This document shows positions 1 to 7,643 of a DNA stretch of 18,841 nt, one piece after another (the stretch's first letter is position 1; the number at the start of each line of letters is the position of its first letter). The stretch lies in the NCBI GenBank assembly GCA_019695455.1, contig JAEUAC010000382.1:1-18841 (forward strand), in the 5' to 3' direction. Origin of the DNA: Methylorubrum extorquens. GTDB lineage: Bacteria; Pseudomonadota; Alphaproteobacteria; Rhizobiales; Beijerinckiaceae. The notes under the pieces are model-generated. The model worked only from the letters and a program-made list of their open reading frames with translations, did not search any database and was not told where the DNA came from. The position numbers were made by a program, and so were the translations under genes.

Positions 1-2
1 CG

Positions 3-1127
3 CGCGTGCTGGCCGGCGCGGGCGTCGGCGTGACGCTGGTCGAGCCGCGGAGCCGCTACGTCGCCTGCCCGTTCAGCAACCTCGTGATCGCGGGCCTGCG
101 CGACATGGACGCCCAGGTCTTCGGCTACGAGGCCGCGAGCCGCGACGGCGCGACCGTGATCCACGAGACCGCGGTCGCGATCGACGCGGAGGCGCGTCGG
201 GTCACGCTCTCGGGCGGCGGCGTCCTGCAATACGACCGGCTCGTGCTGGCGCCGGGCGTGGACCTCCGCTTCGACGCCGTCCGCGGCTACGACGAGGCCG
301 CGGCCGCCGTGATGCCGCACGCCTGGGAGGCCGGCGACCAGACGATCCTGCTGCGCGACCAGCTCGCCGCCATGCCCGACGGCGGCCTCGTCGTGATGAC
401 GGTCCCGGCGAACCCCTACCGGTGCCCGCCCGGCCCCTACGAACGGGCGAGCCTGATCGCGCATCATCTCAAGACCAGGAAGCCGCGCTCGAAGCTCGTC
501 GTGCTGGACGCCAAGGACGGCTTCTCGAAGCAGCGCCTGTTCCAGGCCGCCTGGAGCGCCCTCTACCCGGACCACCTCACCTACGTTCCGCTCGCGTCCG
601 GCGGCCAGGTGAGCGGGGTGGATCCGAAGGCCATGACGGTCTCCACCGATTTCGAGACCTACCGGGCGGCCGTCGCCTGCGTGATCCCGCCCCAGCGGGC
701 CGGCCGCATCGCGGCCGTCGCGGGCGCGGCCGACCGGACCGGCCGGTGCCCGATCGACCCCGTGACGTTCGAATCCCGGCTGCGGCCCGGCATCCACGTC
801 GTCGGCGACGCGGCGATCGGCGGCGCCGTGCCGAAATCCGCCTTCGCGGCGCATGCCGAGGCGAAGGTCTGCGCGGCCGCCATCCTGGCGCTCCTGGCGG
901 GCCGGGAGCCCGCGCAGCCCCGGCTGGTCAACACCTGCTACTCGCTCGTGGCGCCGGGCTACGGCATCTCGGTCGCGGGCGTGTACCGGCCGGCGAACGG
1001 GCTCCTCGCCGACGTGGAGGGCGCGGGCGGGACGTCGCCGCTCGAGGCCGGGCCGGACCTGCGCGCGCTCGAGGCGGGCTACGCGGAGGCCTGGTTCCGC
1101 ACGATCACGACCGACGTGTTCGGCTGA
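3..1127 (+). CDS. soxF: Sulfide dehydrogenase flavoprotein subunit (FCSD/SoxF type), 5'-truncated by window edge
   Basis: FAD-containing subunit of flavocytochrome c sulfide dehydrogenase, a periplasmic enzyme that oxidises sulfide and passes electrons to a c-type cytochrome. The reading frame is open to the left edge. The N-terminal dinucleotide-binding loop and export signal are missing, so the start lies upstream, and the GTG at 6 is not the real start. Visible family marks are the YVACPFSN segment near the window start, whose Cys corresponds to the covalent FAD-binding Cys of FccB, CPPGPYERA in the middle, and NTCYSLVAPGYGISVAGVY near the C-terminus. The last two carry the Cys pair that forms the redox-active disulfide in this family. 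A GDAAIGG motif for FAD binding lies at 802-822. Stop TGA is 3 nt before soxX, so the two are co-transcribed. Its usual cytochrome partner (SoxE/FccA) is not in the window and may lie upstream. Confidence 0.88.
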   Translation, partial: RVLAGAGVGVTLVEPRSRYVACPFSNLVIAGLRDMDAQVFGYEAASRDGATVIHETAVAIDAEARRVTLSGGGVLQYDRLVLAPGVDLRFDAVRGYDEAAAAVMPHAWEAGDQTILLRDQLAAMPDGGLVVMTVPANPYRCPPGPYERASLIAHHLKTRKPRSKLVVLDAKDGFSKQRLFQAAWSALYPDHLTYVPLASGGQVSGVDPKAMTVSTDFETYRAAVACVIPPQRAGRIAAVAGAADRTGRCPIDPVTFESRLRPGIHVVGDAAIGGAVPKSAFAAHAEAKVCAAAILALLAGREPAQPRLVNTCYSLVAPGYGISVAGVYRPANGLLADVEGAGGTSPLEAGPDLRALEAGYAEAWFRTITTDVFG

Positions 1128-1130
1128 GCG

Positions 1131-1580
1131 ATGAGGACCGCCTCGCTCGCCGTCGGGCTCGCCGCCGCGCTCCTCGGCCCCCTCGCCATCCCGTCCCGAG
1201 CCGCGCCGCCGCCCCGGATCGAGGGGCAGGCCCTGCCGGGCTCGCCGACGGGCCGGCCGGGCGATCCCGCGCGGGGCCGCGCGATCGTGGTGGACCGGAC
1301 GCGCGGGCTCTGCCTCCTGTGCCATTCGGGGCCGTTTCCCGACCAGCCCTTCCAGGGCGACCTGTCGCCGAGCCTCGCCGGGGCGGGATCGCGCCATTCG
1401 CCGGGCGAGCTGCGCCTGCGCATCGTGGACGGGCGCGTGCTCAATCCGGACACGATCATGCCCTCCTATGGTCGCCGGGACGGCCTGGTGCGGGTCGGCG
1501 AGGCGTGGCGGAACCGTCCGATCCTCGCGCCGGACGAGATCGAGGACGTCGTCGCGTTTCTCGCGACCCTGCGGGATTGA
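1131..1580 (+). CDS. soxX: Sulfur-oxidising c-type cytochrome SoxX
   Basis: Monoheme cytochrome subunit of the periplasmic SoxAX complex, which couples a sulfur substrate oxidatively to the carrier cysteine of SoxYZ. The 149-residue protein starts with a Sec-type signal peptide (hydrophobic residues 5-20, likely cleavage after SRAA near residue 25). It has one heme c motif, CLLCH at 61-65, and a Met in TIMPSY (M110) in the position of the distal heme ligand. The C-terminal LAPDEIEDVVAFLATL is typical of SoxX. ATG lies 3 nt after the flavoprotein stop, with no obvious Shine-Dalgarno, so translational coupling is likely. The next gene begins 10 nt downstream. Length and motifs agree with the family. 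Confidence 0.93.
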   Translation: MRTASLAVGLAAALLGPLAIPSRAAPPPRIEGQALPGSPTGRPGDPARGRAIVVDRTRGLCLLCHSGPFPDQPFQGDLSPSLAGAGSRHSPGELRLRIVDGRVLNPDTIMPSYGRRDGLVRVGEAWRNRPILAPDEIEDVVAFLATLRD

Positions 1581-1590
1581 GGAACAGGTC

Positions 1591-2046
1591 TTGGCCGAAC
1601 GCGATCCCACACGCCGCGCCACGCTCGCCTTCGGGCTGGGGGCGGCGGCGCTCGTCGTGGTCCGGCCCGCCCGGGCCGATGCCGCCCGGCGCGACGCCGC
1701 GATCCGGGCCTTCACGGGCGGCGCCGAGGCGCGCGCCGGGCGCATAACGCTCGACCTGCCGCCGCTCGTCGAGAACGGCAACGCGGCGCCCGTGACGGTC
1801 ACGGTCGAGAGCCCGATGACGGAGGCGGACCACGTGCGCCGCATCGCGCTCGTCAACGAGCGCAACCCGGAGGCGGAGGTGTTCACGGCGCGGCTCGGCC
1901 CGCGCTCCGGGCGCGCCACCCTGTCGACCCGGATCCGGCTCGCGGACACGCAGCGCATCACGGCGCTCGCCGAGCTGAGCGACGGGACGTTCTGGCAGGA
2001 TTCGGCGGACGTGATCGTCACGCTCGCCGCCTGCGTGGAGGGCTGA
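1591..2046 (+). CDS. soxY: SoxY-type sulfur carrier protein with AACVEG C-terminal arm
   Basis: SoxY with SoxZ forms the periplasmic carrier that binds sulfur intermediates covalently on a cysteine near the SoxY C-terminus. The 151-residue protein starts at a TTG (1591) preceded by GAGGA at 1579-1583, 7 nt away. The start is supported because it places a twin-arginine signal (TRRATLAFG at 7-15, then a hydrophobic stretch, cleavage near ARA at 27-29) at the N-terminus. The body has the Ig-like SoxY fold pattern (VENGNAAPVTVTVESPM, 60-76). The carrier Cys is C148, but the ending is LAACVEG rather than the Gly-rich GGCGG swinging arm of canonical SoxY. I recall an NCBI family named SoxY-related AACIE arm protein, which this resembles. 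It may therefore be a SoxY paralogue with a different cargo or partner. Confidence 0.85.
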   Translation: MAERDPTRRATLAFGLGAAALVVVRPARADAARRDAAIRAFTGGAEARAGRITLDLPPLVENGNAAPVTVTVESPMTEADHVRRIALVNERNPEAEVFTARLGPRSGRATLSTRIRLADTQRITALAELSDGTFWQDSADVIVTLAACVEG

Positions 2047-2049
2047 GCC

Positions 2050-2370
2050 GTGGCGCGCGCCCTCGTGAACGTGCCGAAGACGGCGAAGCGCGGCGAGATC
2101 GTCGACGTGAAGGCGCTGATCTCGCACCCGATGGAGACCGGCTACCGGCCGGGTCCGAACGGGCGCCTGCTCGCGCGCGACATCATCGACCGCTTCGCGT
2201 GCACCTACAACGGGACGGAGGTCTTCGCGATCGACCTGCATCCGGCGATGTCGGCGAACCCCTATCTCGCCTTCTCGGTGGTCGCGACCGAGAGCGGCAC
2301 GCTCACCATGACCTGGTCGGGCGACAAAGGCTTCCGGCAGAGCGAGACGGTCGCGATCGAGGTCGCGTGA
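2050..2370 (+). CDS. soxZ: Sulfur carrier complex protein SoxZ
   Basis: Small Ig-fold partner of SoxY in the SoxYZ carrier. It has 106 residues, typical for the family, and no signal peptide, as expected because SoxZ is exported with SoxY through the Tat system. Recognisable segments are KAKR-like VPKTAKRGEIVDVKALISHPMET (written here in outline; residues 8-30), IIDRFACTYNGTEVF (45-59) and the closing TMTWSGDKGF (86-95). The start is GTG at 2050, with a strong GGAGGG at 2037-2042 inside the end of soxY, 7 nt upstream. The stop TGA overlaps the GTG of soxA, showing translational coupling. Identification is secure, but whether it pairs with a canonical SoxY elsewhere as well is unknown. Confidence 0.93.
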   Translation: MARALVNVPKTAKRGEIVDVKALISHPMETGYRPGPNGRLLARDIIDRFACTYNGTEVFAIDLHPAMSANPYLAFSVVATESGTLTMTWSGDKGFRQSETVAIEVA

Positions 2371-3137
2371 GGGCGTCGCTCGTCGTCGCGGTCCTCGCGC
2401 TCGCGGGCCTGCTCGGGCCGCCGGGGCGCGCGGCCGACGGGCGGCGCTCCGACGCGGAGGCGATGAGCCCGGCGCTCCGGGCCATGCAGCAGGACGACGC
2501 GGCCAATCCCGGCATGCTGTCGGTGCTGGACGGCGAGGCGCTGTGGTCGGCGAAGGCCGGCGGCGCGGGCCGCTCCTGCGCCGATTGCCACGGCGACGCG
2601 ACCGTCTCGATGAAGGGCGTCGCGGCCCGCCATCCGGCCTGGGACGCGGGGCGGGGGAGCGCGGTGGACCTCGCGGGCCGGATCGCGCTCTGCCGGACCG
2701 AGCGCCAGGACGCGGCGCCGCTCCCGCCCGAGAGCCCCGACCGCCTGGCGCTGACGACCTACGTCGCCCACCAGTCGCGCGGGATGCCGATCGCGCCGCC
2801 GGACGATTCGGGCCTGCGGGAGACGCGGGCGCGCGGCCGGACGCTGTTCACGACCCGGATCGGCCAGCTGAACCTGTCCTGCGCGACCTGCCACGACGAC
2901 CTCGCGGGCCGGCGCCTCGGCGGGACGCCGATCCCGCAGGGCCACCCGGTCGGGTACCCGCTCTACCGGCTGGAATGGCAGGCGACGGGCTCGCTGCAGC
3001 GCCGGCTGCGCAACTGCATGACGGGCGTGCGGGCCGAGCCGTACCCGTTCGACGCGCCCGAACTCGTCGCGCTTGAGGCTTACCTGATGGAGCGGGCGGC
3101 CGGGCTCGCCATGGAGACGCCGGCCGTCCGCCCCTGA
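2367..3137 (+). CDS. soxA: Diheme c-type cytochrome SoxA, L-cysteine S-thiosulfotransferase subunit
   Basis: Catalytic subunit of SoxAX, which joins thiosulfate (or a related sulfur substrate) to the SoxY carrier cysteine in the periplasm. I choose GTG 2367, overlapping the soxZ stop as GTGA, with GAGG at 2359-2362. This gives 256 residues beginning with a Sec signal (cleavage near GRAA, residue 23). Two heme c motifs are visible, CADCH at 71-75 and CATCH at 172-176. Cys109 (IALCR) and Cys217 (LRNCMTGVRAEPY) lie at the axial-ligand positions. The second is the Cys that is persulfurated and forms the active-site ligand in known SoxA proteins. It is the last gene of the block: soxB does not follow, and a convergent gene starts 13 nt downstream. 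Confidence 0.93.
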   Translation: MRASLVVAVLALAGLLGPPGRAADGRRSDAEAMSPALRAMQQDDAANPGMLSVLDGEALWSAKAGGAGRSCADCHGDATVSMKGVAARHPAWDAGRGSAVDLAGRIALCRTERQDAAPLPPESPDRLALTTYVAHQSRGMPIAPPDDSGLRETRARGRTLFTTRIGQLNLSCATCHDDLAGRRLGGTPIPQGHPVGYPLYRLEWQATGSLQRRLRNCMTGVRAEPYPFDAPELVALEAYLMERAAGLAMETPAVRP

Positions 3138-3139
3138 GG

Positions 3140-3160
3140 CGGCGGCGGGGTCAGCCGCCG
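3140..3160. terminator. GC hairpin between convergent genes, possible bidirectional terminator
   Basis: A perfect 7-bp inverted repeat, CGGCGGC at 3140-3146 and GCCGCCG at 3154-3160, with a 7-nt loop that holds the stop codon of the minus-strand CoA-transferase gene. It starts 2 nt after the soxA stop. No T-run follows on either strand, so intrinsic termination is only suggested by position. Confidence 0.35.
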
Positions 3161-4317
3161 AGTTCGCGGCGGATCTCGTCCGTGTGCTCGCCGAGCCGGG
3201 GCGCGGCGCGGCGGAACGGCTGCGCCATCCCGGAGAAGCGCGGGATCACGTTCGGCATGGGCACGGTCTCCATGTCCGCGTCCGGCATCTCGACCAGGGC
3301 CTCGCGGGCGAGGACGTAGGGGTGGTCGAGGAGGTCGGCCGCCGAGCAGACGGGTCCGACCGTGACGCCGGCGGCTTCGAACAGGGCGAGGGCGTCGGCC
3401 TGGCTCCGGGCCGCCATGAAGGCGCCGATGATCGCGTCGAGCTCGTCCCGGTTGCGCACGCGGGCGTCGTTGTCGACGAAGCGCGGATCCGCCTTCAGCT
3501 CCGGCCGGCCGATCGTGTCGAGGATGCGCTCGGCCATGCTCTGCATCGAGCCGGACAGGGCCACGTAGGCGCCGTCGGCGCAGGCGTAGACGTTGCGGGG
3601 CGCGACGTGGACGGCCTGGTTGCCGGCCCGCATCGTCGGCGCGCCCGTCAGCCGGATGTTGGCGGCCTCCATGCCGATCATGGAGTGGATCGGCTCGAAG
3701 AGGGACAGGTCGAGCACCTGGCCCGGCTTCCCGTGCTCCACGCCGCGGACGGCCGCGAGAACGGCCGCGGCCCCGTAGAGCCCGGCCACCATGTCGGCGA
3801 GCGCCAGCGGCGGCAGGGTCGGCGGCTTGTCCGGATGGCCGTTCATGAAGGCCCAGCCCGACATGGCCTCGACGAGGGTGCCGAAGCCCGGCTTCCCGCG
3901 CCAGGGTCCCGTCTGGCCCCAGCCCGAGATCCGCAGGACGACGAGCTTCGGGTTCCGGGCGAGCAGCGCGTCGGGGCCGAGGCCCCACTTCTCCAGCGTG
4001 CCCGGCACGAAGTTCTCGACCAGCACCTGGGCGCTGTCGATCAGGCGCAGCAGGAGGTCGCGGCCGTCCTCGGCATGGATGTCGAGCTCGAGGCTGCGCT
4101 TGTTGCGCGCGAAGACCTTCCAGAACGTCTCGACCCCCGCGACCCGCCAGGCCCGCAGGTCGTCGCCCTTGCCCGGCCGCTCGACCTTCACGACGTCGGC
4201 CCCGTAATCGGCGAGGACGTGGGTCGTCATGTTGCCGGCGACGAGCCGCGACAGATCGACGACCCGGATGCCGTCGAGGAGGCCCGCCGCGCCGGGCGTG
4301 AGATCGATCGTGTGCAT
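3151..4317 (-). CDS. CaiB/BaiF (class III) CoA-transferase
   Basis: Transfers CoA between a donor acyl-CoA and a free carboxylic acid, activating the acid for catabolism in the cytoplasm. The protein has 388 residues from ATG 4315-4317, whose AGGA lies 8 nt upstream. An in-frame ATG at 4324-4326 would add three residues, but its purines touch the codon. Family marks are LLDGIRVVDLSRLVAG (13-28), YGADVVKVERPG (38-49), ENFVPGTLEKWGL (101-113), ISGWGQTGPW (130-139) and Asp175 in LALADMVAGL, the position of the catalytic Asp of formyl-CoA transferase. It diverges from the importer operon across a 200-nt region with two candidate GntR operators. The substrate is unknown. The CitE-like lyase in the same island suggests a malyl- or citramalyl-type acid, but an aromatic or 3-oxoacid is equally possible. 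Confidence 0.9.
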   Translation of the reverse strand: MHTIDLTPGAAGLLDGIRVVDLSRLVAGNMTTHVLADYGADVVKVERPGKGDDLRAWRVAGVETFWKVFARNKRSLELDIHAEDGRDLLLRLIDSAQVLVENFVPGTLEKWGLGPDALLARNPKLVVLRISGWGQTGPWRGKPGFGTLVEAMSGWAFMNGHPDKPPTLPPLALADMVAGLYGAAAVLAAVRGVEHGKPGQVLDLSLFEPIHSMIGMEAANIRLTGAPTMRAGNQAVHVAPRNVYACADGAYVALSGSMQSMAERILDTIGRPELKADPRFVDNDARVRNRDELDAIIGAFMAARSQADALALFEAAGVTVGPVCSAADLLDHPYVLAREALVEMPDADMETVPMPNVIPRFSGMAQPFRRAAPRLGEHTDEIRRELGG

Positions 4318-4391
4318 CGCCGCCATCCTGGGGCGGACCAGCCGATCCGATCCGCCGCAACCCTGGCGCGCTCTAAGGGGGGCGGCCGGAA

Positions 4392-4404
4392 ATTACCAGA
4401 CAAT
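4392..4404. promoter_or_regulatory. Candidate GntR/FCD operator (weaker copy)
   Basis: ATTACCAGACAAT matches the consensus ATTGTC-N-GACAAT drawn from this window at 10 of the 12 non-central positions. It lies 75 nt upstream of the CoA-transferase start on the divergent side, so it would control that gene. Operator function is inferred from the repeated motif and the FCD regulator encoded nearby. Confidence 0.5.
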
Positions 4405-4497
4405 CTTGCCTTGCGGGTCGGCCGCGAACCCGGTCGCGGCGTCTCGCACCCGCTCTCGGCGCGCAAAAGCGGGCGTTCGCCGGTTGCATTCCCGACG

Positions 4498-4515
4498 ATA
4501 GTCAGACAATCTGAC
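4498..4515. promoter_or_regulatory. Candidate GntR/FCD operator of the importer operon
   Basis: ATAGTCAGACAAT (4498-4510) matches ATTGTC-N-GACAAT with a single arm mismatch. It overlaps a second perfect repeat, GTCAG-N5-CTGAC at 4501-4515, the same arm arrangement that recurs at 12013-12027. The site ends 20 nt before the start codon of the binding-protein gene and would overlap the promoter -10 or transcription start region (a possible TTGCAT -35 is at 4484-4489). A repressor bound here would block the operon. Confidence 0.65.
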
Positions 4516-4535
4516 ATCAAATCTCGGGAGGTCTC

Positions 4536-5513
4536 ATGGTCATGCGTGCACGCTTCGTCGCCGCGAGCGTCGCGACGCTCGTCGCCCTCGCGGGTCCCGC
4601 GGCCGCACAGACGTTTCCGGCCCGGCCGGTCTCGTTCGTCGTGCCCTACGCGGCCGGCGGCACGACGGACGTCCTCGCCCGCATCGTCGGACAGGCCATG
4701 GGCGCGGATCTCGGCCAGACGGTCATCGTCGAGAACGTCGGCGGGGCGGGCGGCACGGTCGGCACCCAGCGCGTCACCCGGGCGGACCCGGACGGCTACA
4801 CGCTGACCTTCGGCAACATGGGCTCGCTCGCCGCCAACGTCTCGCTCTACCCGAAGCTCCGCTTCGACCCGCGGCAGGACCTCGTGCCCGTCGGCGTGGT
4901 CGCGATCGTGCCGATGGTGGTCTCGGTGTCGAAGGCGAGCGGCATCGCCGACCTGCCGGCCTTCGTGGCGAAGCTGAAGGGCGGCGACGTCAAGATCGGC
5001 CATGCCGGCATCGGCTCGACCAGCCACCTCGCGGCCGTCGCCTTCCTGGCCGCCACGGGATCGAAGGCCGTGATGGTCGCCTACCGGGGCTCGGGCCCCT
5101 CCATCAACGACCTCGCGGCCGGCGTGGTGGACGCCGTCTTCGACCAGACGGTCACGATGATCCCCATGCACACGGGCGGCAACGTGCGTGCGATCGCGGT
5201 CTCGGGCGCCGGACGCCTGCCGCAGATGCCGGACGTGCCGACCTTCGCGGAGGGCGGCGTCCCCGCCTTCGACCTCACGGTCTGGAACGCGCTCGCGGCG
5301 CCGAAGGGCACGCCCCCCGCGATCGTCGCGCGGCTGGAGGCCTCGCTCGCCAAGGCGCTGGCGGACGGCAACGTCAAGGCGCGCTTCGCCGATCTCGCCG
5401 CCAACGCGCCGACCGCCGCCGAGGCCGGCGGCCCGGCGCTCGGGGCACTCATCGCGCGCGACGTCGACCGCCTCGGTCGCCTCGTCGAGGGCGCGGGCAT
5501 CACGTCGGAATGA
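4536..5513 (+). CDS. Bug/TctC-family tripartite tricarboxylate-type substrate-binding protein
   Basis: Periplasmic solute receptor of the Bug family, which binds small carboxylates or related compounds. It has 325 residues, the usual length. A Sec signal peptide is seen (residues 3-24, cleavage at PAAA-QTFP), followed by the family segment PVSFVVPYAAGGTTDVLAR (about 31-49), IVENVGGAGGTVGTQRV and the DGYTL turn. GGAGG at 4527-4531 serves ATG 4536; ATG 4542 is an alternative with similar spacing. No TctA or TctB membrane gene is present. Instead, the gene is first in an operon with an ABC importer and overlaps the ABC binding-protein reading frame. It may be an accessory receptor for that importer, a sensor, or a partner of a TctAB system elsewhere. 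The ligand cannot be predicted from sequence alone. Confidence 0.9.
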   Translation: MVMRARFVAASVATLVALAGPAAAQTFPARPVSFVVPYAAGGTTDVLARIVGQAMGADLGQTVIVENVGGAGGTVGTQRVTRADPDGYTLTFGNMGSLAANVSLYPKLRFDPRQDLVPVGVVAIVPMVVSVSKASGIADLPAFVAKLKGGDVKIGHAGIGSTSHLAAVAFLAATGSKAVMVAYRGSGPSINDLAAGVVDAVFDQTVTMIPMHTGGNVRAIAVSGAGRLPQMPDVPTFAEGGVPAFDLTVWNALAAPKGTPPAIVARLEASLAKALADGNVKARFADLAANAPTAAEAGGPALGALIARDVDRLGRLVEGAGITSE

Positions 5514-5551
5514 ACGGGCCGGATCGAACCGGCGGGACAGGGAGAGGCACC

Positions 5552-6772
5552 ATGGCGGATCGGACGATCGGAACGGGTCGGACCACGCGGCGCGTGGCGC
5601 TGGCGGGCATGGGCGGCGCGGTGGCGGCGCCGGCGCTCCTGCGCAGCGCCTGGGCGGCCGAGGCCGTCAACGTCGGCGTGGCGGTGCCGCTGTCGGGCGC
5701 CAACGCGCAGTTCGGCGTGAACTCGCGCAACGGCATCGAGCTCGTCGCGGACCAGGTGAACGCGGCCGGCGGCATCAAGGCGCTCGGCGGGGCGAAGATC
5801 AACCTCGTCATCGCCGATTCGACCTCCACGCCGACCTCGGCCGCGAACGTCGCCCAGCGCATGATCACGCAGAACCGCGTGAGCGCGATCCTGGGCGCCT
5901 TCGCGTCCTCGCTCACCATCGCGATCTCCGAGGTGACGGAGCGCCGCGACGTGCCGCTCCTCACCATGTCCTTCGCCGATCAGGTGACGGGGCGCGGCTT
6001 CAAGAACGTCTTCCAGGTGGTCGCCAAGGCCTCCGCCATCGGGGCCGCCCAGTTCGACGGCACGCTCGCCATCGCGAAGGCCGCGGGGCAGACGCTCGAG
6101 CGCGTCGCCATCATGTACGAGGACACCGCCTACGGAACGGCCCAGGCGGTGGGCCTGCGGGACGGGGCCAAGAAGGCCGGCGTGCAGCTCGTGATGGACG
6201 ACGCCTACCCGCTGGGCATCACGGACGTCACGCCGCTCATCAACAAGCTGCGCGCGTCGGGGGCGCAGGCCGTGTTCCCGGTCTCGTACCTGTCCGACAG
6301 CCTGCAGATCATCCGCGTGATGCGTCAGCAGGGCATCACCATCCCGGCCATCGGCGGTGCGGCCGGCTACGTGATCCCCGATTTCGAGAAGGGTCTCGGC
6401 GAGTTCGCCGAGGGCGTCCTGTCGATCTCGCCCGCGAACTACGACCTCGCGCCGGAGCTGACGGACGCGTTCCGCAAGCGCTACGGCTACTTCATGGTGC
6501 ACGAGGCGCTGGAGCACGCCGTCTGCATGGACGTCCTGGTCCAGGCCATCGAGAAAGCCGGCAAGGCCGATCCCGCCTCCGTCCGCAACGCGCTCGCGGG
6601 CGGCCGCTTCGAGGGCGGCTGGACGAAGGCCATGACGGGCGGCGCCGTGCAGTTCGACGCCGCCGGCCTCAACACGCTGTCCGTCCCCGTGATGGTGCAA
6701 TGGCGCCAGAAGGAGCTCGTGACCGTGTGGCCGGACCAGTTCGCCAAGGGCAAGGCCGTCTGGAAGAGCTGA
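5552..6772 (+). CDS. HAAT-family ABC transporter substrate-binding protein (LivK-like)
   Basis: Periplasmic type I binding protein of the hydrophobic amino acid uptake family, whose members also bind urea, short amides and aromatic acids. I choose ATG 5552 because GGAG at 5541-5544 is 7 nt upstream and the resulting 406-residue protein begins with a twin-arginine signal (TTRRVALAG at 11-19, cleavage near AWA-AE at 35). An in-frame ATG at 5510, overlapping the previous stop, would add 14 hydrophilic residues. The mature protein begins VNVGVAVPLSGANAQFG and holds the two-lobed Peripla_BP_6 pattern, with NRVSAILGAFASSLTIAISEV near residue 110. The Tat signal suggests export in folded form. It is followed by both permeases and both ATPases, so the importer is complete. 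Confidence 0.9.
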   Translation: MADRTIGTGRTTRRVALAGMGGAVAAPALLRSAWAAEAVNVGVAVPLSGANAQFGVNSRNGIELVADQVNAAGGIKALGGAKINLVIADSTSTPTSAANVAQRMITQNRVSAILGAFASSLTIAISEVTERRDVPLLTMSFADQVTGRGFKNVFQVVAKASAIGAAQFDGTLAIAKAAGQTLERVAIMYEDTAYGTAQAVGLRDGAKKAGVQLVMDDAYPLGITDVTPLINKLRASGAQAVFPVSYLSDSLQIIRVMRQQGITIPAIGGAAGYVIPDFEKGLGEFAEGVLSISPANYDLAPELTDAFRKRYGYFMVHEALEHAVCMDVLVQAIEKAGKADPASVRNALAGGRFEGGWTKAMTGGAVQFDAAGLNTLSVPVMVQWRQKELVTVWPDQFAKGKAVWKS

Positions 6773-6779
6773 CCCGGCC

Positions 6780-7643
6780 ATGCTCGCCCTGATCCAGGCG
6801 CTCGCCGACGGCGTGATGATCGGCGGCGTCTACGCCGTCATCTCGATCGGTCTCACGCTCGTCTTCGGCGTCATGGGGATCGTGAACTTCGCGCAGGCCG
6901 AGTTCCTGATGCTCGGCATGTTCGCGGCCTGGTTCCTGTGGGCGTATGTCGGGCTGGATCCGCTCCTCGCCGCGCCGATCGCCTTCGTGCTGGTCGGCGG
7001 CCTCGGCATGCTGACGCAGGAGCTCCTGCTCCGCCGCGTCATGCATGCGCCGCCCGTCGCGCAGATCTTCCTGACGGTCGGGCTCCTCATCGTGCTCGAG
7101 AACGGCGCGCTGCTCGTCTTCGGCTCGGATTACCGCTCGGTCTCGACGCCCTACCAGGCCCAGGCCCTGAAGCTCGGGCCGATCTTCGTCAGCGTGCCGT
7201 ACCTCCTCGCCTTCGTGGCCTCGGCGATCTCCGGCCTCGCGCTCTGGTTCTTCCTGCGGGCGAGCCCCTACGGGCGGGCCATGCGGGCGACCGCGCAGGA
7301 TCCCATGGCGGCCCGCCTCTCCGGGATCGACGCCGACGCGATGCGGCGGCTCGCCTTCGGGCTCGGCGTCGGCCTGACGGCCTTCGGCGGCGCCGTGATC
7401 CTGCCCTACCTCACGGTCTCGCCGACCGTCGGCGGGCAGTTCGTGGTGCTCATGTTCACGGTGGTCGTCATCGGCGGCCTCGGCTCCATCGCGGGCGCGG
7501 TGGTCGGCGGGCTGTTCGTCGGCATCGTGCAGTCTCTCTCGGGCCTCGTCTTCCCGATCCAGCTCCAGAACCTCGTCCTCTTCTGCGTCTTCATCGCCGT
7601 GCTGGCGCTCCGGCCCGAAGGCCTCCTCGGAGCGCGCCGATGA
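6780..7643 (+). CDS. Branched-chain amino acid-type ABC transporter permease LivH
   Basis: One of the two inner-membrane channel subunits of the HAAT importer. It has 287 residues with about eight hydrophobic segments and the family motifs LADGVMIGGVYAVISIGLTL (8-27) and GVMGIVNFAQAEFLMLG (30-46). The cytoplasmic coupling loop, with RATAQDPMAARLSGID, contacts the ATPase. ATG lies 7 nt after the binding-protein stop, without a clear Shine-Dalgarno. The end overlaps the next permease as ATGA, indicating translational coupling and fixed stoichiometry. Assignment to LivH rather than LivM rests on length and on the N-terminal motif. Substrate specificity is set by the binding protein and is unknown. 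Confidence 0.93.
   Translation: MLALIQALADGVMIGGVYAVISIGLTLVFGVMGIVNFAQAEFLMLGMFAAWFLWAYVGLDPLLAAPIAFVLVGGLGMLTQELLLRRVMHAPPVAQIFLTVGLLIVLENGALLVFGSDYRSVSTPYQAQALKLGPIFVSVPYLLAFVASAISGLALWFFLRASPYGRAMRATAQDPMAARLSGIDADAMRRLAFGLGVGLTAFGGAVILPYLTVSPTVGGQFVVLMFTVVVIGGLGSIAGAVVGGLFVGIVQSLSGLVFPIQLQNLVLFCVFIAVLALRPEGLLGARR

Noticed and set aside
422..1747. A 441-codon open frame on the plus strand across soxF, soxX and the start of soxY
   Set aside because: Arg/Pro/Gly-rich shadow frame; the overlapping frames have clear Sox motifs.
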